Assembly (NCBI RefSeq): GCF_015706575.1 | Contig: NW_024037064.1 | Location: 14,981,606-15,045,605 of the forward strand | Reading direction: 5' to 3' | Length of the DNA: 64,000 nucleotides | From: Patiria miniata | Lineage: Eukaryota > Echinodermata > Asteroidea > Valvatida > Asterinidae | Part shown: piece by piece, positions 21,761 to 32,442 of the stretch | Layout: each line of letters starts with the position of its first letter | Position numbering within the stretch: position 1 is the stretch's first letter | Notes under the pieces: generated by a model | The model's input: only the letters and a program-made list of their open reading frames with translations | Databases searched by the model: none | Told to the model about the DNA's origin: nothing | Program-made: the position numbers and the translations under genes

Positions 21761-22319
21761 ATTTTTTGGTTTCGGGATCCTCCTAAAGAAGATCCCAGGA
21801 TAGGGTAGTCACACTACACCTTAGTAAGTGAGGCTACGAGCCTCCCTACCCTTTTACCTACTATCAAGAACAAACAGACACTTGACAAAGACAAGACATG
21901 CAGTCTGTGTAGCCACGCTACCCACGCATTACCATGGTAGGGTACGACCCTAACTGACTGGCAGGAAAATATACAAACAGAAAACTATACCATGGAACTT
22001 CCGGACTCAACAACGCTCGTGCGAGCAAACATGCACTAAAAAGGACCTAAAGGGTCCTAACCAACAGAGCGAAAACGCTCACAGGTCCGACCTAAGGAAC
22101 CGAAACGGTCCTTAAACAACAAAAGCCAGCAAAAAGCCAAGCTTAGTAAAAAAAGGCCTAAGGGGCCCCAAAACCAGGAGCAAAAGAACTCCCACAAAAA
22201 GGGGACCTAAAGGGTCCCAAAAAACAAGGAGCAAAAGGCTCCCACAAAAAAGGACCTAAGGGGCCCGAGATAAACAAGGAGCGAAAGTCTCAAGGCTGTA
22301 ATAGTGCAAAAAAACAAAA
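21761..22319 (-). other. LINE A copy 2 3' UTR (terminal fold and hairpin array)
   Basis: Terminal fold at 21774..21851, identical to copy 1; hairpin array at about 22043..22270. Confidence 0.7.
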
Positions 22320-25300
22320 TCACAACCTAAAGACAAGTTGGTCGTCTCTGATGAAACATACCGCTCCCCGCACGCACCAGATGGTGCGGAACTTGGCCCG
22401 GTCCAGCCGGACGAAGTCTAAACGAATGCGGTTCTTGACCGCAGCCTTGACACGGTGAAGCACGTGGTCGGCATCCGGCCGTGAGCCATCATACAATGTC
22501 TCACAGCGCGAACACCAAACCAACCACTTCACCGTGCTAATCAAATACCAGACCAGAAGAGAGTCTGGCCTGGTCTCTAGCCCTGACCCATACAAAACGC
22601 AGGAACGGGTCAGGGAAAAATAGCGGGCTAGGGCTTTACCACCAATGTGTTCGACCCATGCCCACAAAATGTAAACAAAAGGGCAGTCCCAGAAAACGTG
22701 GCCCAGTGACTCGGGAGCGGCACAGCCAACCCGAGGACACTGGCCGTCACCAATGCCCCAATGGCCTAAACGTTGGGAAGTTTTCAAGGCCCCCCATATC
22801 ACCCTCCAATTCAAGTCGCGCAAGCGGTTACTCAAATTGGAGGAGTGACACAATTTAAAAAGATGAAGAAAATCATCGCACCTAACCGCCGGACACTGGA
22901 CCGGCTGCTGACCTGACAACAGGTCATACAGTTGTCGGACCGTAATTGGCCCCCAGTCAATATCCGGCGAAATTGTAGATACAAGCAGGACCAGCCTGCA
23001 AAAATGGCGATAAAACCCAGTGGGTTGGAGGGCGTGTGGGGTATCATTCCTCCAGATGTTACGGGGGAGAACCCCAAGGAGTGACGAGGCCGCCCAGTAC
23101 AGAGAAAAAAATCTCCAAGGAGGACCATCGTCACTCAACAAAACCCTAAACCCACTGACAAAGAAAGCGTCACATTTGTGACGAATATTGGTGACCCCAA
23201 GGCCACCATTAGCTAAAGTCTGGACAAGGACTGACCTTTTTACAAGTTCAGTCTTGCCAGACCAAATAAACGAAAAAATGGCCCGGTTAATAACCCTCTC
23301 TACCGAAACCGGCAGAGGATAAACCGGGGCCAAGAAAAACAACGGAGTTAAAATCAAGGTGTTGACCAGCAACACCTTGCCTAAAAGAGAGAGCATCCTC
23401 CCTTTCCACATGTCCAAAGTGGACTGCAGATTGGGGATCCGCTCTCTCCAATTCATAGGGCCCATGTCCCCACCGCCAACCCAGACACCGTTGATTTTAA
23501 TCGGGTCTCTGGTCCACTGGATAGGGACCTCGTCGGGAAGGCAGTCGGGCCATGAGCCAAAAACCAAGCCTTTCGACTTGGCGAAGTTAAGGCGAGACCC
23601 GCTCGCACGAGAAAATGCATCGATGATGCCAAACAACCGCCTCACCGATCTGAAATCCCGAACTATGCAGGTTGTATCGTCTGCGTACTGCAGAACCCTG
23701 CATTCGAGGCCACTGGCCCCAGGGATTGTCAGACCGGCAAGACGGCTATCTTTAATGACAGTCTGAGCAAAAGGCTCGATAAAAAGCACGTATAAAAGAG
23801 GGGAGAGGGGGCAACCCTGCCTCACTCCCCTCGTGACTAAAAAGGGTTCTGAAAGAGAACCATTAGTTAAAACGGCACTGGATATGTTTGTGTACAACAG
23901 CTCTATCCAGTGCCTAAAATTAGGCCCAAAACCAAAACGGTCGAGGACTTTAAAAAGAAAATCCCAATTGACCCTGTCAAAGGCCTTCTGCTGGTCTAGG
24001 GAAATAACAAGGCAGTCAAGGTTCTTCCCATCCACGAATGCTACCAGATCCCGAAGGAGTCTGATATTATCATGGATGGACCTCCCCTTGACGCCACAAG
24101 TTTGAAACTGACCGACAATGTCGGGCAACACCCGACCAAGGCGGAGGCACAAGGCCTTCGACAGGATCTTGTAGTCAACATTAAGAAGGGATATAGGACG
24201 CTTGTTCCTAGGATCAAGCGGATCCCCACCCTTCTCTAAAAGTGTGATGATTCCCAATCGCTGGGAATCACCTAGACTATTTAAAGAAAAGGCACAACGG
24301 AAGACCCCGAGAAGGTCGGGACCGACCAAATCCCAGAACTTCACGTAGAATTCCTTGGGCAGGCCGTCCCCACCAGGAGTCTTACCGTTGGCCATACTAC
24401 GTAGAGCCACATCGAGCTCAGGCAGCCCAAGTGGGCTGTCCAAGTCAATGCGGCTCGCTTCGTCCAAAACATTGGACAGAGAGTCTAGAAACGGAGACTG
24501 CGATTCAACCTCCACAGGCTCGGCCGAAAACAAATCGAGATAAAAATCTCTATAAACTGTCGAGATTTCTTCCGGAGAGGAAACAATGTCCCCTCCAGGA
24601 CTATAAACGGAAGAAATAGTTTTCTTCCGAGCCTGAGAGGTTTCGAGCTGGTAAAAATACCTGGACGGCTTCTCCCCTTCCTCGAGGTCACGAACCCGCG
24701 CACGGATCCGAGCCCCCTCCGCTTCAAAGTCGTCCAGTTTAGCAAGCTCGTTTCTAATTTCCTCGTGCCGAGCAAGAACCTCAGGGTTACATTGCCCGGA
24801 ATTGAGGGCGGAAACGACTGAGCGCAGGGCAGCCACAAGTGACTCCCTGCGCCGTCGTCTATTTCTTACCAAGCGGCAAGAAAAGGAAATAATAAATCGC
24901 TTAATGCGGGACTTGACGTCCTCCCACCAGAGGAGTTCGTTTCCGTACCCCTCCTTGAGAGTCCGCCAGCCCGCATAAGCCTTTCGAAAATCCGTTTGAA
25001 AGCCAGCGTCGGCCAGGACGGAAACATTACATTTCCAAAAACCCCGACCGGCGCCGGCAATCTCCGGGAAATTAAATTTCAAATCAACACAGTCATGGTC
25101 ACTGAAATAGCATGGCGAATGCCCGCAAGACACGACACCCACCGAACTGGATGTGTAAATACGATCCAGCCGGCTAGTGATCGTGTTTGCCGCATTTCGC
25201 CATGTAAAAGAATGCGTGGACGGGTTGAAAGACCGCCAGCAGTCCTTAAAAGAAAAGTCGGAAATGAGGTGACCGAGCTCCGCGGCGCCGATCCCACAAG

Positions 25301-25772
25301 ATGTGGAATCTGAACCACGGCGGTCAAGCTCTAAATCCAGGACACAGTTGAAGTCTCCTGCTAAAATAACAGGACAACTACCCGTCAAGAAACAAGACAA
25401 CTCCGTGAAGAAGAGACGACGCGACCTGGGGTCAGTCGGGGCATAAACTGTGCACAATCGCACACCCTTTCCTCCCCCCGGACCGCGCAAAATTCCTGAA
25501 ACGATCCTTCCATCAGAATCGATGGAAAGATCAGAAAATTCAAAAGGACTTTTGGCAGGCAGAAGGATGACGGTCCCGCAGGAAGAAGATGTGCCAAAAC
25601 TGGCAAAAATCTTCCCCCTCCACTCCGCCTGCCAAGAAACTAAATCGTCATTGCCAGAAATATGACACTCCTGAAGACAGGAAATATCATACTCCCGGCA
25701 AAGACTAAAAACGCGTCTCCTCTTCACGGGGTCACGCATTCCATTGACGTTCAATGAAAGCAAATTGACCAT
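22320..25772 (-). CDS. LINE A copy 2 ORF2, endonuclease-reverse transcriptase
   Basis: 1,150 residues, open. Motifs as in copy 1, including AGDFN, SDHD and YADD. Only isolated changes such as ELSCFLTG for ELSFFLTG and IYTSSS for IYASSS. Confidence 0.95.
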   Translation of the reverse strand: MVNLLSLNVNGMRDPVKRRRVFSLCREYDISCLQECHISGNDDLVSWQAEWRGKIFASFGTSSSCGTVILLPAKSPFEFSDLSIDSDGRIVSGILRGPGGGKGVRLCTVYAPTDPRSRRLFFTELSCFLTGSCPVILAGDFNCVLDLELDRRGSDSTSCGIGAAELGHLISDFSFKDCWRSFNPSTHSFTWRNAANTITSRLDRIYTSSSVGVVSCGHSPCYFSDHDCVDLKFNFPEIAGAGRGFWKCNVSVLADAGFQTDFRKAYAGWRTLKEGYGNELLWWEDVKSRIKRFIISFSCRLVRNRRRRRESLVAALRSVVSALNSGQCNPEVLARHEEIRNELAKLDDFEAEGARIRARVRDLEEGEKPSRYFYQLETSQARKKTISSVYSPGGDIVSSPEEISTVYRDFYLDLFSAEPVEVESQSPFLDSLSNVLDEASRIDLDSPLGLPELDVALRSMANGKTPGGDGLPKEFYVKFWDLVGPDLLGVFRCAFSLNSLGDSQRLGIITLLEKGGDPLDPRNKRPISLLNVDYKILSKALCLRLGRVLPDIVGQFQTCGVKGRSIHDNIRLLRDLVAFVDGKNLDCLVISLDQQKAFDRVNWDFLFKVLDRFGFGPNFRHWIELLYTNISSAVLTNGSLSEPFLVTRGVRQGCPLSPLLYVLFIEPFAQTVIKDSRLAGLTIPGASGLECRVLQYADDTTCIVRDFRSVRRLFGIIDAFSRASGSRLNFAKSKGLVFGSWPDCLPDEVPIQWTRDPIKINGVWVGGGDMGPMNWRERIPNLQSTLDMWKGRMLSLLGKVLLVNTLILTPLFFLAPVYPLPVSVERVINRAIFSFIWSGKTELVKRSVLVQTLANGGLGVTNIRHKCDAFFVSGFRVLLSDDGPPWRFFSLYWAASSLLGVLPRNIWRNDTPHALQPTGFYRHFCRLVLLVSTISPDIDWGPITVRQLYDLLSGQQPVQCPAVRCDDFLHLFKLCHSSNLSNRLRDLNWRVIWGALKTSQRLGHWGIGDGQCPRVGCAAPESLGHVFWDCPFVYILWAWVEHIGGKALARYFSLTRSCVLYGSGLETRPDSLLVWYLISTVKWLVWCSRCETLYDGSRPDADHVLHRVKAAVKNRIRLDFVRLDRAKFRTIWCVRGAVCFIRDDQLVFRL

Positions 25773-25792
25773 GGTGTGCTGAAGTGAACATA

Positions 25793-27217
25793 TTACTCGG
25801 GTGGATCACCTTTCGGTTTACCACCCGAGTCTAGAGTGGCAGCGGGGGGAGAACTACTGTCCCCCACCCGCTTGTCCGTATCCGGGCCCTGGGGCTCGGA
25901 CCGGCTAGTTTGTGTGTCCCCCAAAGGTGTTGTGCGGGGGACAGCACTAGTTTTGGATGACTTTGTAGGCTCATCCACTTTCATCTCAGACTCAGATGAG
26001 TCTGAGAGACATTTCCCCGAGATTTTTTTGGGGACTGCACCCGAAGAGGGAGAATCGGAGCCAGAAGAGGGATGACGAGCCCTCTTCTTCATCTTCCTCT
26101 TCCCTCTAACGGGTAAAAAACCCACCGCCCTATCTATTGCAGCCGCCTGGCAGTCAATGGCGTCGCAAGACACCACGGGCTTGGCGTTAATACCCGTGCA
26201 GTCTGCGCAGCCGGCCACATGAAAGGGCATAGCCCTCGAAATCCCACGGTCGCAATGGAAACATTCCCACGCGACCGGAGACTTCAGAGGGCCTATCTGC
26301 CTCGAGCATTGAATACACGCTGCTCGAGGCAATTCAAAATTCGACGACTCGGAACTCTCCGAGTCTGACAAATCAGACCCGGGAGTTACAGCTGGGTTGG
26401 ACTTCTCCGCCGCCGCCACGTCCAAAACGGGCGTGGACTCGGGGGAAGACGGAGAAGACTCCAACCCACTAGATTTGGCAGGAGAGGATTCCGCTCCAAC
26501 AGATGGTACCGGAGCAGACTTCCCCTGCACTACTACATCAGCCCACCGTTTGGTGGGCTGAACTTTCCTGGCGAAGGATTTGGGACACAGCTTAAAGCCA
26601 TGCCCCTCCTCCTCGCACAAAGTACAAACCACCCTGTTGGGGCATTCCCCAGAAGGGTGGCCTACAAGCAAACATTTGTAGCACCTTACGGTACTACATT
26701 TGTTTGCCGAGTGTGTCGGGTCCCCGCACCGGGCGCACGTCCGGGTTTGGCCGGAGTGGCCGACCCAGGCGTTGCGGTTCCCAATGCGGAGAACCGACGG
26801 TATAGATTTGACACCCGACATTAAGTACTGTCGGGTGCCAGTGAATACGGCAGGTTCCTCAGGGTAGGTTTGGAATCTTCCCCTGTGGACCCTGCCGTAC
26901 CTAGACAAGATGGACCGGACGACATTGTCGTCCACGTCCATCTCAACGTACTTGACAGTGACCAGCTTCAGGCCGAATGATGAAACACGGCAACCTGGAA
27001 GCCGGTCTAAAACTGGCTCAAACTTTCGAGCTAGTGCGACCGATTTGAACGTCATGTCAAATCGGCCGCCAGGTAGTGGTTGCAAGGCCTCAAGGTGATT
27101 GGCCGGGATAATCCCGACCCCCCTGAGGGCCTTGAAAACATCACTTGACGTCTCCTTGCCCCCAAAACTAAGCTCGAGGGCTCGGAGACGCCTGGCTTCG
27201 CTACCGTTTGACGGCAT
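25793..27217 (-). CDS. LINE A copy 2 ORF1
   Basis: 474 residues from MPSNGSEA. Same domain order as copy 1 ORF1, with a few substitutions (for example RVHRGRF for RVHKGRF, PRAACIQC for PRASCIQC). All knuckle Cys/His residues kept. Confidence 0.9.
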   Translation of the reverse strand: MPSNGSEARRLRALELSFGGKETSSDVFKALRGVGIIPANHLEALQPLPGGRFDMTFKSVALARKFEPVLDRLPGCRVSSFGLKLVTVKYVEMDVDDNVVRSILSRYGRVHRGRFQTYPEEPAVFTGTRQYLMSGVKSIPSVLRIGNRNAWVGHSGQTRTCARCGDPTHSANKCSTVRCYKCLLVGHPSGECPNRVVCTLCEEEGHGFKLCPKSFARKVQPTKRWADVVVQGKSAPVPSVGAESSPAKSSGLESSPSSPESTPVLDVAAAEKSNPAVTPGSDLSDSESSESSNFELPRAACIQCSRQIGPLKSPVAWECFHCDRGISRAMPFHVAGCADCTGINAKPVVSCDAIDCQAAAIDRAVGFLPVRGKRKMKKRARHPSSGSDSPSSGAVPKKISGKCLSDSSESEMKVDEPTKSSKTSAVPRTTPLGDTQTSRSEPQGPDTDKRVGDSSSPPAATLDSGGKPKGDPPE

Positions 27218-28007
27218 GCTAAGCCGAAAAAGAAAAAAGGAAAGGAAAAATCCGACTGGGATTTCTTTCACAAAAATAAGAAATACCGTTACAAGCTTGT
27301 AACGGTATTGACTATATTAAATATATACAACGAAGAGTGAGTCACAACTGCTGACTCACTCAACAAGAAGATAAATCACAGGTAGCAACTGCCTACCTGT
27401 GATTAAGAAAGAAAAATGAACGCGGAGGCCAGGCCCCGCAGACCCGAAATTCCCCACCGGTGTAGTGCAGAGAACCCCGAGCCTACAGGCCCGCAATACC
27501 CGCGCTACGGCTCGCTCCCCGCTGCCGACCCACCACCTAGTGTAACGGCGGTAGTCGGCTGCGTAACGGGTCACAAGCCGCAGCACAAGCACACGGGTCC
27601 CAACCCCGCAAACGCTATAGAAAGGAGAAAATTCCCCCAACAAAGGACTTCACGGGGCTATGCACACGCACAGCCCCACCCAAATGAATAGGGCCGTGCA
27701 CGCTGCCACGGCCTAAACAAAGAAACGCGTAGAAACGAATGGGCCGTGCACGCTGCCACGGCCCAAACAAAAGACGTGTACAAATGAATAGGCTGGCGTG
27801 TACAGCACTGCGTACACAGCCAGCAACGAAAAACCAACACGAAAAACACCCAAAATATCACCAAAAATGAAACAAAAATCTGTAAAAACTAGACCCACTT
27901 GGTCTATAAACCAAGACGAAAACGCAGATAGCAAAATTATCCTCTCACGCGAGGTAAAACTCGATTTTCTTCAAAGACAACCCGGAGCTCCGGGGAGGCG
28001 TGGCTGT
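27218..28007 (-). other. LINE A copy 2 5' UTR stem-loop array
   Basis: Same stem-loop series as copy 1 with intact stems. The stretch 27915..27965 differs from copies 1 and 3 far more than the rest. Confidence 0.7.
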
Positions 28008-28025
28008 CTAAAAAGAACAGATACT
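28008..28025. repeat. Duplicated U2 target copy between LINE A and LINE B
   Basis: CTAAAAAGAACAGATACT matches U2 nt 35-52 with one change. It is the 5' duplication of LINE A copy 2 and at the same time the site at whose end LINE B is joined, so it records B inserting into a target remade by A. Confidence 0.85.
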
Positions 28026-28942
28026 GTTTTTTGATTTGGGACAAAGAAGGTCCCGGGCAGGTCGACTTACCAGTTCGCCGAAGTACAGTGTGCTGGGGTC
28101 TCGAGCCCCCCTGCCCTAAACCAGAAAAAACACAAACACCAAAAAGGACAAACACCTGAGAACGGAAAAGTCACCGGACGACGAAAATGTCACAAACGAC
28201 GAAAAATGTCCCAATCTTATATCAAGAATTTCTAAAAAGGATACACAGAAAACAGTGATAAAAAGACTAGCAGTTAAAAAGCTAAAAATACGTTACAAAC
28301 AGGTATTCTACTACTTTAAAAACACCAAGTAAACTTTAATTCGATAATATTTATCGAAAAACCGAAGACGAGGCTGTCTACAGCAAAAAAATTATTCTTC
28401 GGGGAAGTCCCGCTGCAAAAGAAGAAAAACAGTTAGACAAAACGCGCCAAACAGAAGCAGAAAAAGAGGCAGATGAGAAAAAAAAGTCGCGTCCCCTCCA
28501 AGCCGGTTATGCCAGCCATCACCGCACCTGCCCGCCCCGACGAACAGGCATCACAATTGCAATACCCGCCCGCCGGCACGGAACAGGCCCAATGGCGCGA
28601 CTCGCCCGCCAGCAAGGAAAGAACCTGACGAACCGTGAAAAAAGAAAAAGCAAAACAAAAGCAGACAAAGAGGCGGATGAAGAATAAACAAAACAACGGC
28701 AATAAACAATAAAGGATACTAAGTCCGTCTCCCAAACCTCAGTATGGGGATACGCCTGTCCCGCTGCAGGAGACCCGCAGCATCGGTGAAGTCTCGATCT
28801 TTCCAGGGGACAGGCGCCTCTACTCCTTAACCTGAAAAAAGGGGGGAAAAAACTAAAATTAACCCTGACAGACTTAGCATCAAACTACACAAACTTACTT
28901 AAATATCTAGGAGGGGGGAAAATAAAGCCGTTGCGGGCAAGA
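28026..28942 (-). other. LINE B 3' UTR
   Basis: Terminal fold: hairpin GGGAC/GTCCC (28038..28054), outer helix GGGCAG (28055..28060) with CTGCCC (28111..28116), inner GGGG/CCCC hairpin (about 28095..28108). The alternating hairpin array of A and C is absent. Near ORF2 a GCCTGTCCC (28754..28762) can pair with GGGACAGGC (28807..28815) around a small GCTGC/GCAGC hairpin. Confidence 0.65.
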
Positions 28943-31900
28943 CTAGAAATTGATGAGAACGCGGTCGTCTCTGATAGAAACAACAGAGCCGCCGACGTTC
29001 CACAAAAGAAAAAACTTGTTTCGATCTAAACGCAAAAAATCCGCCTCTATGCGCTTATGAATAAAAGACTTAGTAGAACGGAGAACGGTCAGACGGTCAA
29101 CGTAGTTGCCGTCGAACAAGGCTTGGCAGCGGGACTTCCAAATTTGCCACTTCAAAACGGAAATCAAAAACCAGACGAAACGGTGTGTCTTGTTCGTGGG
29201 GTTAAAACCCTCTGCGAAAAATACCACTGCTGGGGAGATGGAAAAAGTGGGCCCGCAAACACGTACACCCATGTACGTGGCCCAATCCCACAGCACGGTA
29301 ACAAAGGAACAGTCCCATAGCAAATGCAAAAGGGACTCATTGCTGTTACAATTAGGCCGAGGGCACTTACCCCGGCCAATGCCCCACGAACAAAGGCGCT
29401 GAGCCGTCTTCACGGCGCTCCAAACAATGCGCCAGTTTAAGTCCCGCAGGAAATGATCTAAAGAGTTGTTCACAATAAATGAACAATGCAGGACGGCATA
29501 ATTGATGTCTGTGCGCGGAAGCGCCACTGACACTTGATTTAAAAACACATTGTAAAGATTATTTACAGTGACGGTGTTCCAGTTAATAGACAGTACATTA
29601 GGGAGAGAAAGGATGAGATGACAGAACTTGACATAAATGCGAGGGACCGTCGAGGAATGAGGACGGCTATTAGAGAAGAGACCAGTCGGAAGAAAGTTAC
29701 GAAGAGAAATGGAACACCAGAAAAGAGCTAAAAAACTCCAAGGCGGAGCTACATGACTACAAAGCGAGCTGAAACCCTTAATAAAAAGAGCATCAGCTTT
29801 AAATCTAATATTAAAAACACCTAGGCCACCGCTGTCGACAGACTGACAAACAGTGGACCGGCGTACTAGTTCCGTCTTACCGGACCATAGAAAAGAAAAG
29901 ATGATCTTGTTGATCCTCTTCTCCACGGTGACCGGCAGCGGGTAGACAGGAGCTACATACAAAAGGTAAGATAAAAGGACTGTGTTAATTACAGTCACTT
30001 TACCAATTAGTGACAAGTGGCGTTTATTCCAGTTTTCTACTGAAGACTGGAGTTTTACTAGGCGGTCTTCCCAATTTCTGACGGCCATGTCTCCTTTGCC
30101 GACCCAGAAGCCATTAATTTTAATGGGATCTGTTGTCCAAGAAATGGGGTAAAGATCCCCGAGTTTCTCTCGCCATTCACCTAAAACAAAACCTTGAGAT
30201 TTGGTGACGTTAAGTCTTGAGCCACTTGCACCTTGAAACAAACCTATAATGCTAAAAAGTCTATGAAGCGAGGAAATATTGCGAACAATACAAGTTGTAT
30301 CGTCCGCATATTGTAAAATTTTACACTGCAAATTGTTACTGCCAGGGATAAAAATACCTTGGATGCCCCTATCGTTACGGACAGCCGCAGCGAAGGGTTC
30401 GATGAAAATAACATAAAGAAGAGGAGACAGGGGACAGCCCTGTCTAACACCTTTCTGTAAAGAAAAGGACTCGGAAAGAAAACCGTTAGCAAGAACTTGG
30501 CTGAAGATGTCAGTGTATAATATTTTGAGCCATCTGATGAAATTAGGCCCAAAACCAAACTTGTGAAGAACTTGGTAAAGAAAAGACCAGTTTACACGGT
30601 CGAAAGCTTTTTGCTGGTCAAGAGAAATAAAAAGTGAATTTAATTTCCTCTCGTCTGCGTAAAAAACAAGGTCCCGTAAAAGCCGGGAATTATCGTGAAT
30701 GGAGCGCCCTTTGACCCCGCAGGTCTGAAAAGGGCTAATGATAGAAGATAGAACTGAAGAAAGACGGTTACAAAGAGATTTAGCTAGAATTTTATAATCC
30801 ACATTGAGCAGAGAAATAGGCCTTTTGTTTTGAGGCAAGGCGGGATCACCTGACTTGTCCAAGAGGGTGATAATGCCTGTTCTCTGTGAATTAGCCAAAA
30901 TCTGTAAATCAAAAGAAGTGTTAAAAACACTATGCAAATCTGGACCAATGAGGTCCCAGAAGGTGAAATAAAATTCTTTAGGCAAACCGTCGCTGCCGGG
31001 GGATTTGCCGTTCTGCATACCCCGCACAGCAGCGTCGAGTTCACTAGACAAAAGAGGAACTTCAAGATTATTAATATTCTCTTCGGAAAGAGTATCAGAG
31101 ATCTGATCTAAAAAGAAGGATTGGAAACTGTCAACAGTTTCATCCCTCGAGAACAAAGAAGCATAAAAATCTTTATAAATATCTACAATTTCTGAGGGCG
31201 AAGAAGAGACAGTCCCGTCAGGGCGCTTAACTGAAGAGATAGAAGAAGCTTTTTTATGATTAAAATCTGTCTTGAAGAACTGGCTGGAGGGGTGCTCTCC
31301 TTCATTCAGACGATGAATGCGGGATCGCACCCTCGCTCCTTCGGCTAAAAAATCATCTAATTCAGAAAGAGAAAGTTTAACTTTGTTATATTCAGCAAGA
31401 AGGTTCTCATCCTTGCTCCCTTGGTTCAGAAGGGAAGTGATCCGCTCAAGATGAGAAAGAAGACGATCTTTCTCCTTTTTTCTGGTCTGAGAAAGACGGC
31501 AAGAGTGGGCTATAATTAAATGTTTGCTACGAAGCTTCACATCCTCCCACCAATCCAACTCGTTATCAAAACCTTCTTTGAGTGTTCGCCACCCTAAATA
31601 GGCTGTCCTAAAAGCTTCTTGAAAGATCACATCTGTTAAAATGGAAGTATTACATTTCCAATATCCTCTTCCTCTCTTAGGAAGAGAGGAAGGGTTAAAG
31701 TTAAAAACAACACCATCATGGTCTGAGAAGTAGACAGGCACATGCGAAATGGTAATAAACTTCAAGGAATTAGTAATATAAAATCGGTCCAGCCGACTGC
31801 GAATGGTATTTGAGGCATTTCTCCAAGTAAAATATCTATCATCAGGATAGGTGGTCCTCCAAGGATCCATCAGATTAAAATCGTCACACATTGAACGAAG

Positions 31901-32389
31901 TTCCTGGTGACCGATGTCGCAGGTGACAGAAGATGTACCTATTCTGTCCAGAGCAGAATTAAGTACACAATTAAAATCACCCGCCAAGATGAATGGACAA
32001 TTCCCAGTAAAGTACTGGGAAAGATTATTGAAAAAATTCTTTTTATGAAGGGGGTCATTAGGAGCATAGACTGAAATCAGTCTAAAGCGACCACCTGACC
32101 CATCTAAAAAACAGCTAGCAATTCTCCCTTGCAAATCACTTTTAAAATCTGACAGTTTAAAAGAAGAACGTGGATTTAAAAGAATGGCAGTGCCACAAGA
32201 AGAAGAAGTACCGTAACTGGCTAAAATGTCCCCTTTCCACTCCGATTTCCAGAGTTGCAGATCTTCGGGGCCAGTTATATGGCACTCCTGCAAAAAACAA
32301 ACGTCATAATCAAGACAAAGGTGAAAAACTTGGTGGCGCTTGTGAAATTCACGCATGCCATTTACATTAAGGGTAAAAATAGTAATCAT
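28943..32389 (-). CDS. LINE B ORF2, AP endonuclease-reverse transcriptase
   Basis: 1,148 residues from MITIFTLNVNG; an earlier in-frame Met at 32425 adds 12 hydrophobic residues. The shorter start matches the lengths of the A and C proteins. Motifs: LQECH, YAPND, AGDFN, SRLDRFY, SDHD, QQKAFDRVNW, GVRQGCPLSPLLYVIF, YADD, and a C-terminal CPRPNC...H...C zinc motif. Confidence 0.93.
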   Translation of the reverse strand: MITIFTLNVNGMREFHKRHQVFHLCLDYDVCFLQECHITGPEDLQLWKSEWKGDILASYGTSSSCGTAILLNPRSSFKLSDFKSDLQGRIASCFLDGSGGRFRLISVYAPNDPLHKKNFFNNLSQYFTGNCPFILAGDFNCVLNSALDRIGTSSVTCDIGHQELRSMCDDFNLMDPWRTTYPDDRYFTWRNASNTIRSRLDRFYITNSLKFITISHVPVYFSDHDGVVFNFNPSSLPKRGRGYWKCNTSILTDVIFQEAFRTAYLGWRTLKEGFDNELDWWEDVKLRSKHLIIAHSCRLSQTRKKEKDRLLSHLERITSLLNQGSKDENLLAEYNKVKLSLSELDDFLAEGARVRSRIHRLNEGEHPSSQFFKTDFNHKKASSISSVKRPDGTVSSSPSEIVDIYKDFYASLFSRDETVDSFQSFFLDQISDTLSEENINNLEVPLLSSELDAAVRGMQNGKSPGSDGLPKEFYFTFWDLIGPDLHSVFNTSFDLQILANSQRTGIITLLDKSGDPALPQNKRPISLLNVDYKILAKSLCNRLSSVLSSIISPFQTCGVKGRSIHDNSRLLRDLVFYADERKLNSLFISLDQQKAFDRVNWSFLYQVLHKFGFGPNFIRWLKILYTDIFSQVLANGFLSESFSLQKGVRQGCPLSPLLYVIFIEPFAAAVRNDRGIQGIFIPGSNNLQCKILQYADDTTCIVRNISSLHRLFSIIGLFQGASGSRLNVTKSQGFVLGEWREKLGDLYPISWTTDPIKINGFWVGKGDMAVRNWEDRLVKLQSSVENWNKRHLSLIGKVTVINTVLLSYLLYVAPVYPLPVTVEKRINKIIFSFLWSGKTELVRRSTVCQSVDSGGLGVFNIRFKADALFIKGFSSLCSHVAPPWSFLALFWCSISLRNFLPTGLFSNSRPHSSTVPRIYVKFCHLILSLPNVLSINWNTVTVNNLYNVFLNQVSVALPRTDINYAVLHCSFIVNNSLDHFLRDLNWRIVWSAVKTAQRLCSWGIGRGKCPRPNCNSNESLLHLLWDCSFVTVLWDWATYMGVRVCGPTFSISPAVVFFAEGFNPTNKTHRFVWFLISVLKWQIWKSRCQALFDGNYVDRLTVLRSTKSFIHKRIEADFLRLDRNKFFLLWNVGGSVVSIRDDRVLINF

Positions 32390-32442
32390 TAGGTTAAAAA
32401 GGAAGAATGCCTGGAGAAATGCCATTTAATTAAGGGAAAAAT

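Larger units (their letters stand above)
21761..28007 (-). mobile_element. Keno-like LINE, family A copy 2 (full length)
   Basis: 6,247 bp, both ORFs open. The 3' junction is at U2 nt 34. Its 5' side ends in 28008..28025 (CTAAAAAGAACAGATACT), a slightly mutated copy of the target duplication that in turn abuts LINE B. More diverged from copies 1 and 3 than those are from each other, for example in 22000..22040. Confidence 0.92.

Noticed and set aside
28433-28735. 100-codon minus-strand ORF in the LINE B 3' UTR
   Set aside because: Low-complexity Phe/Leu-rich translation of an A-rich and GC-patchy UTR; no counterpart in A or C.
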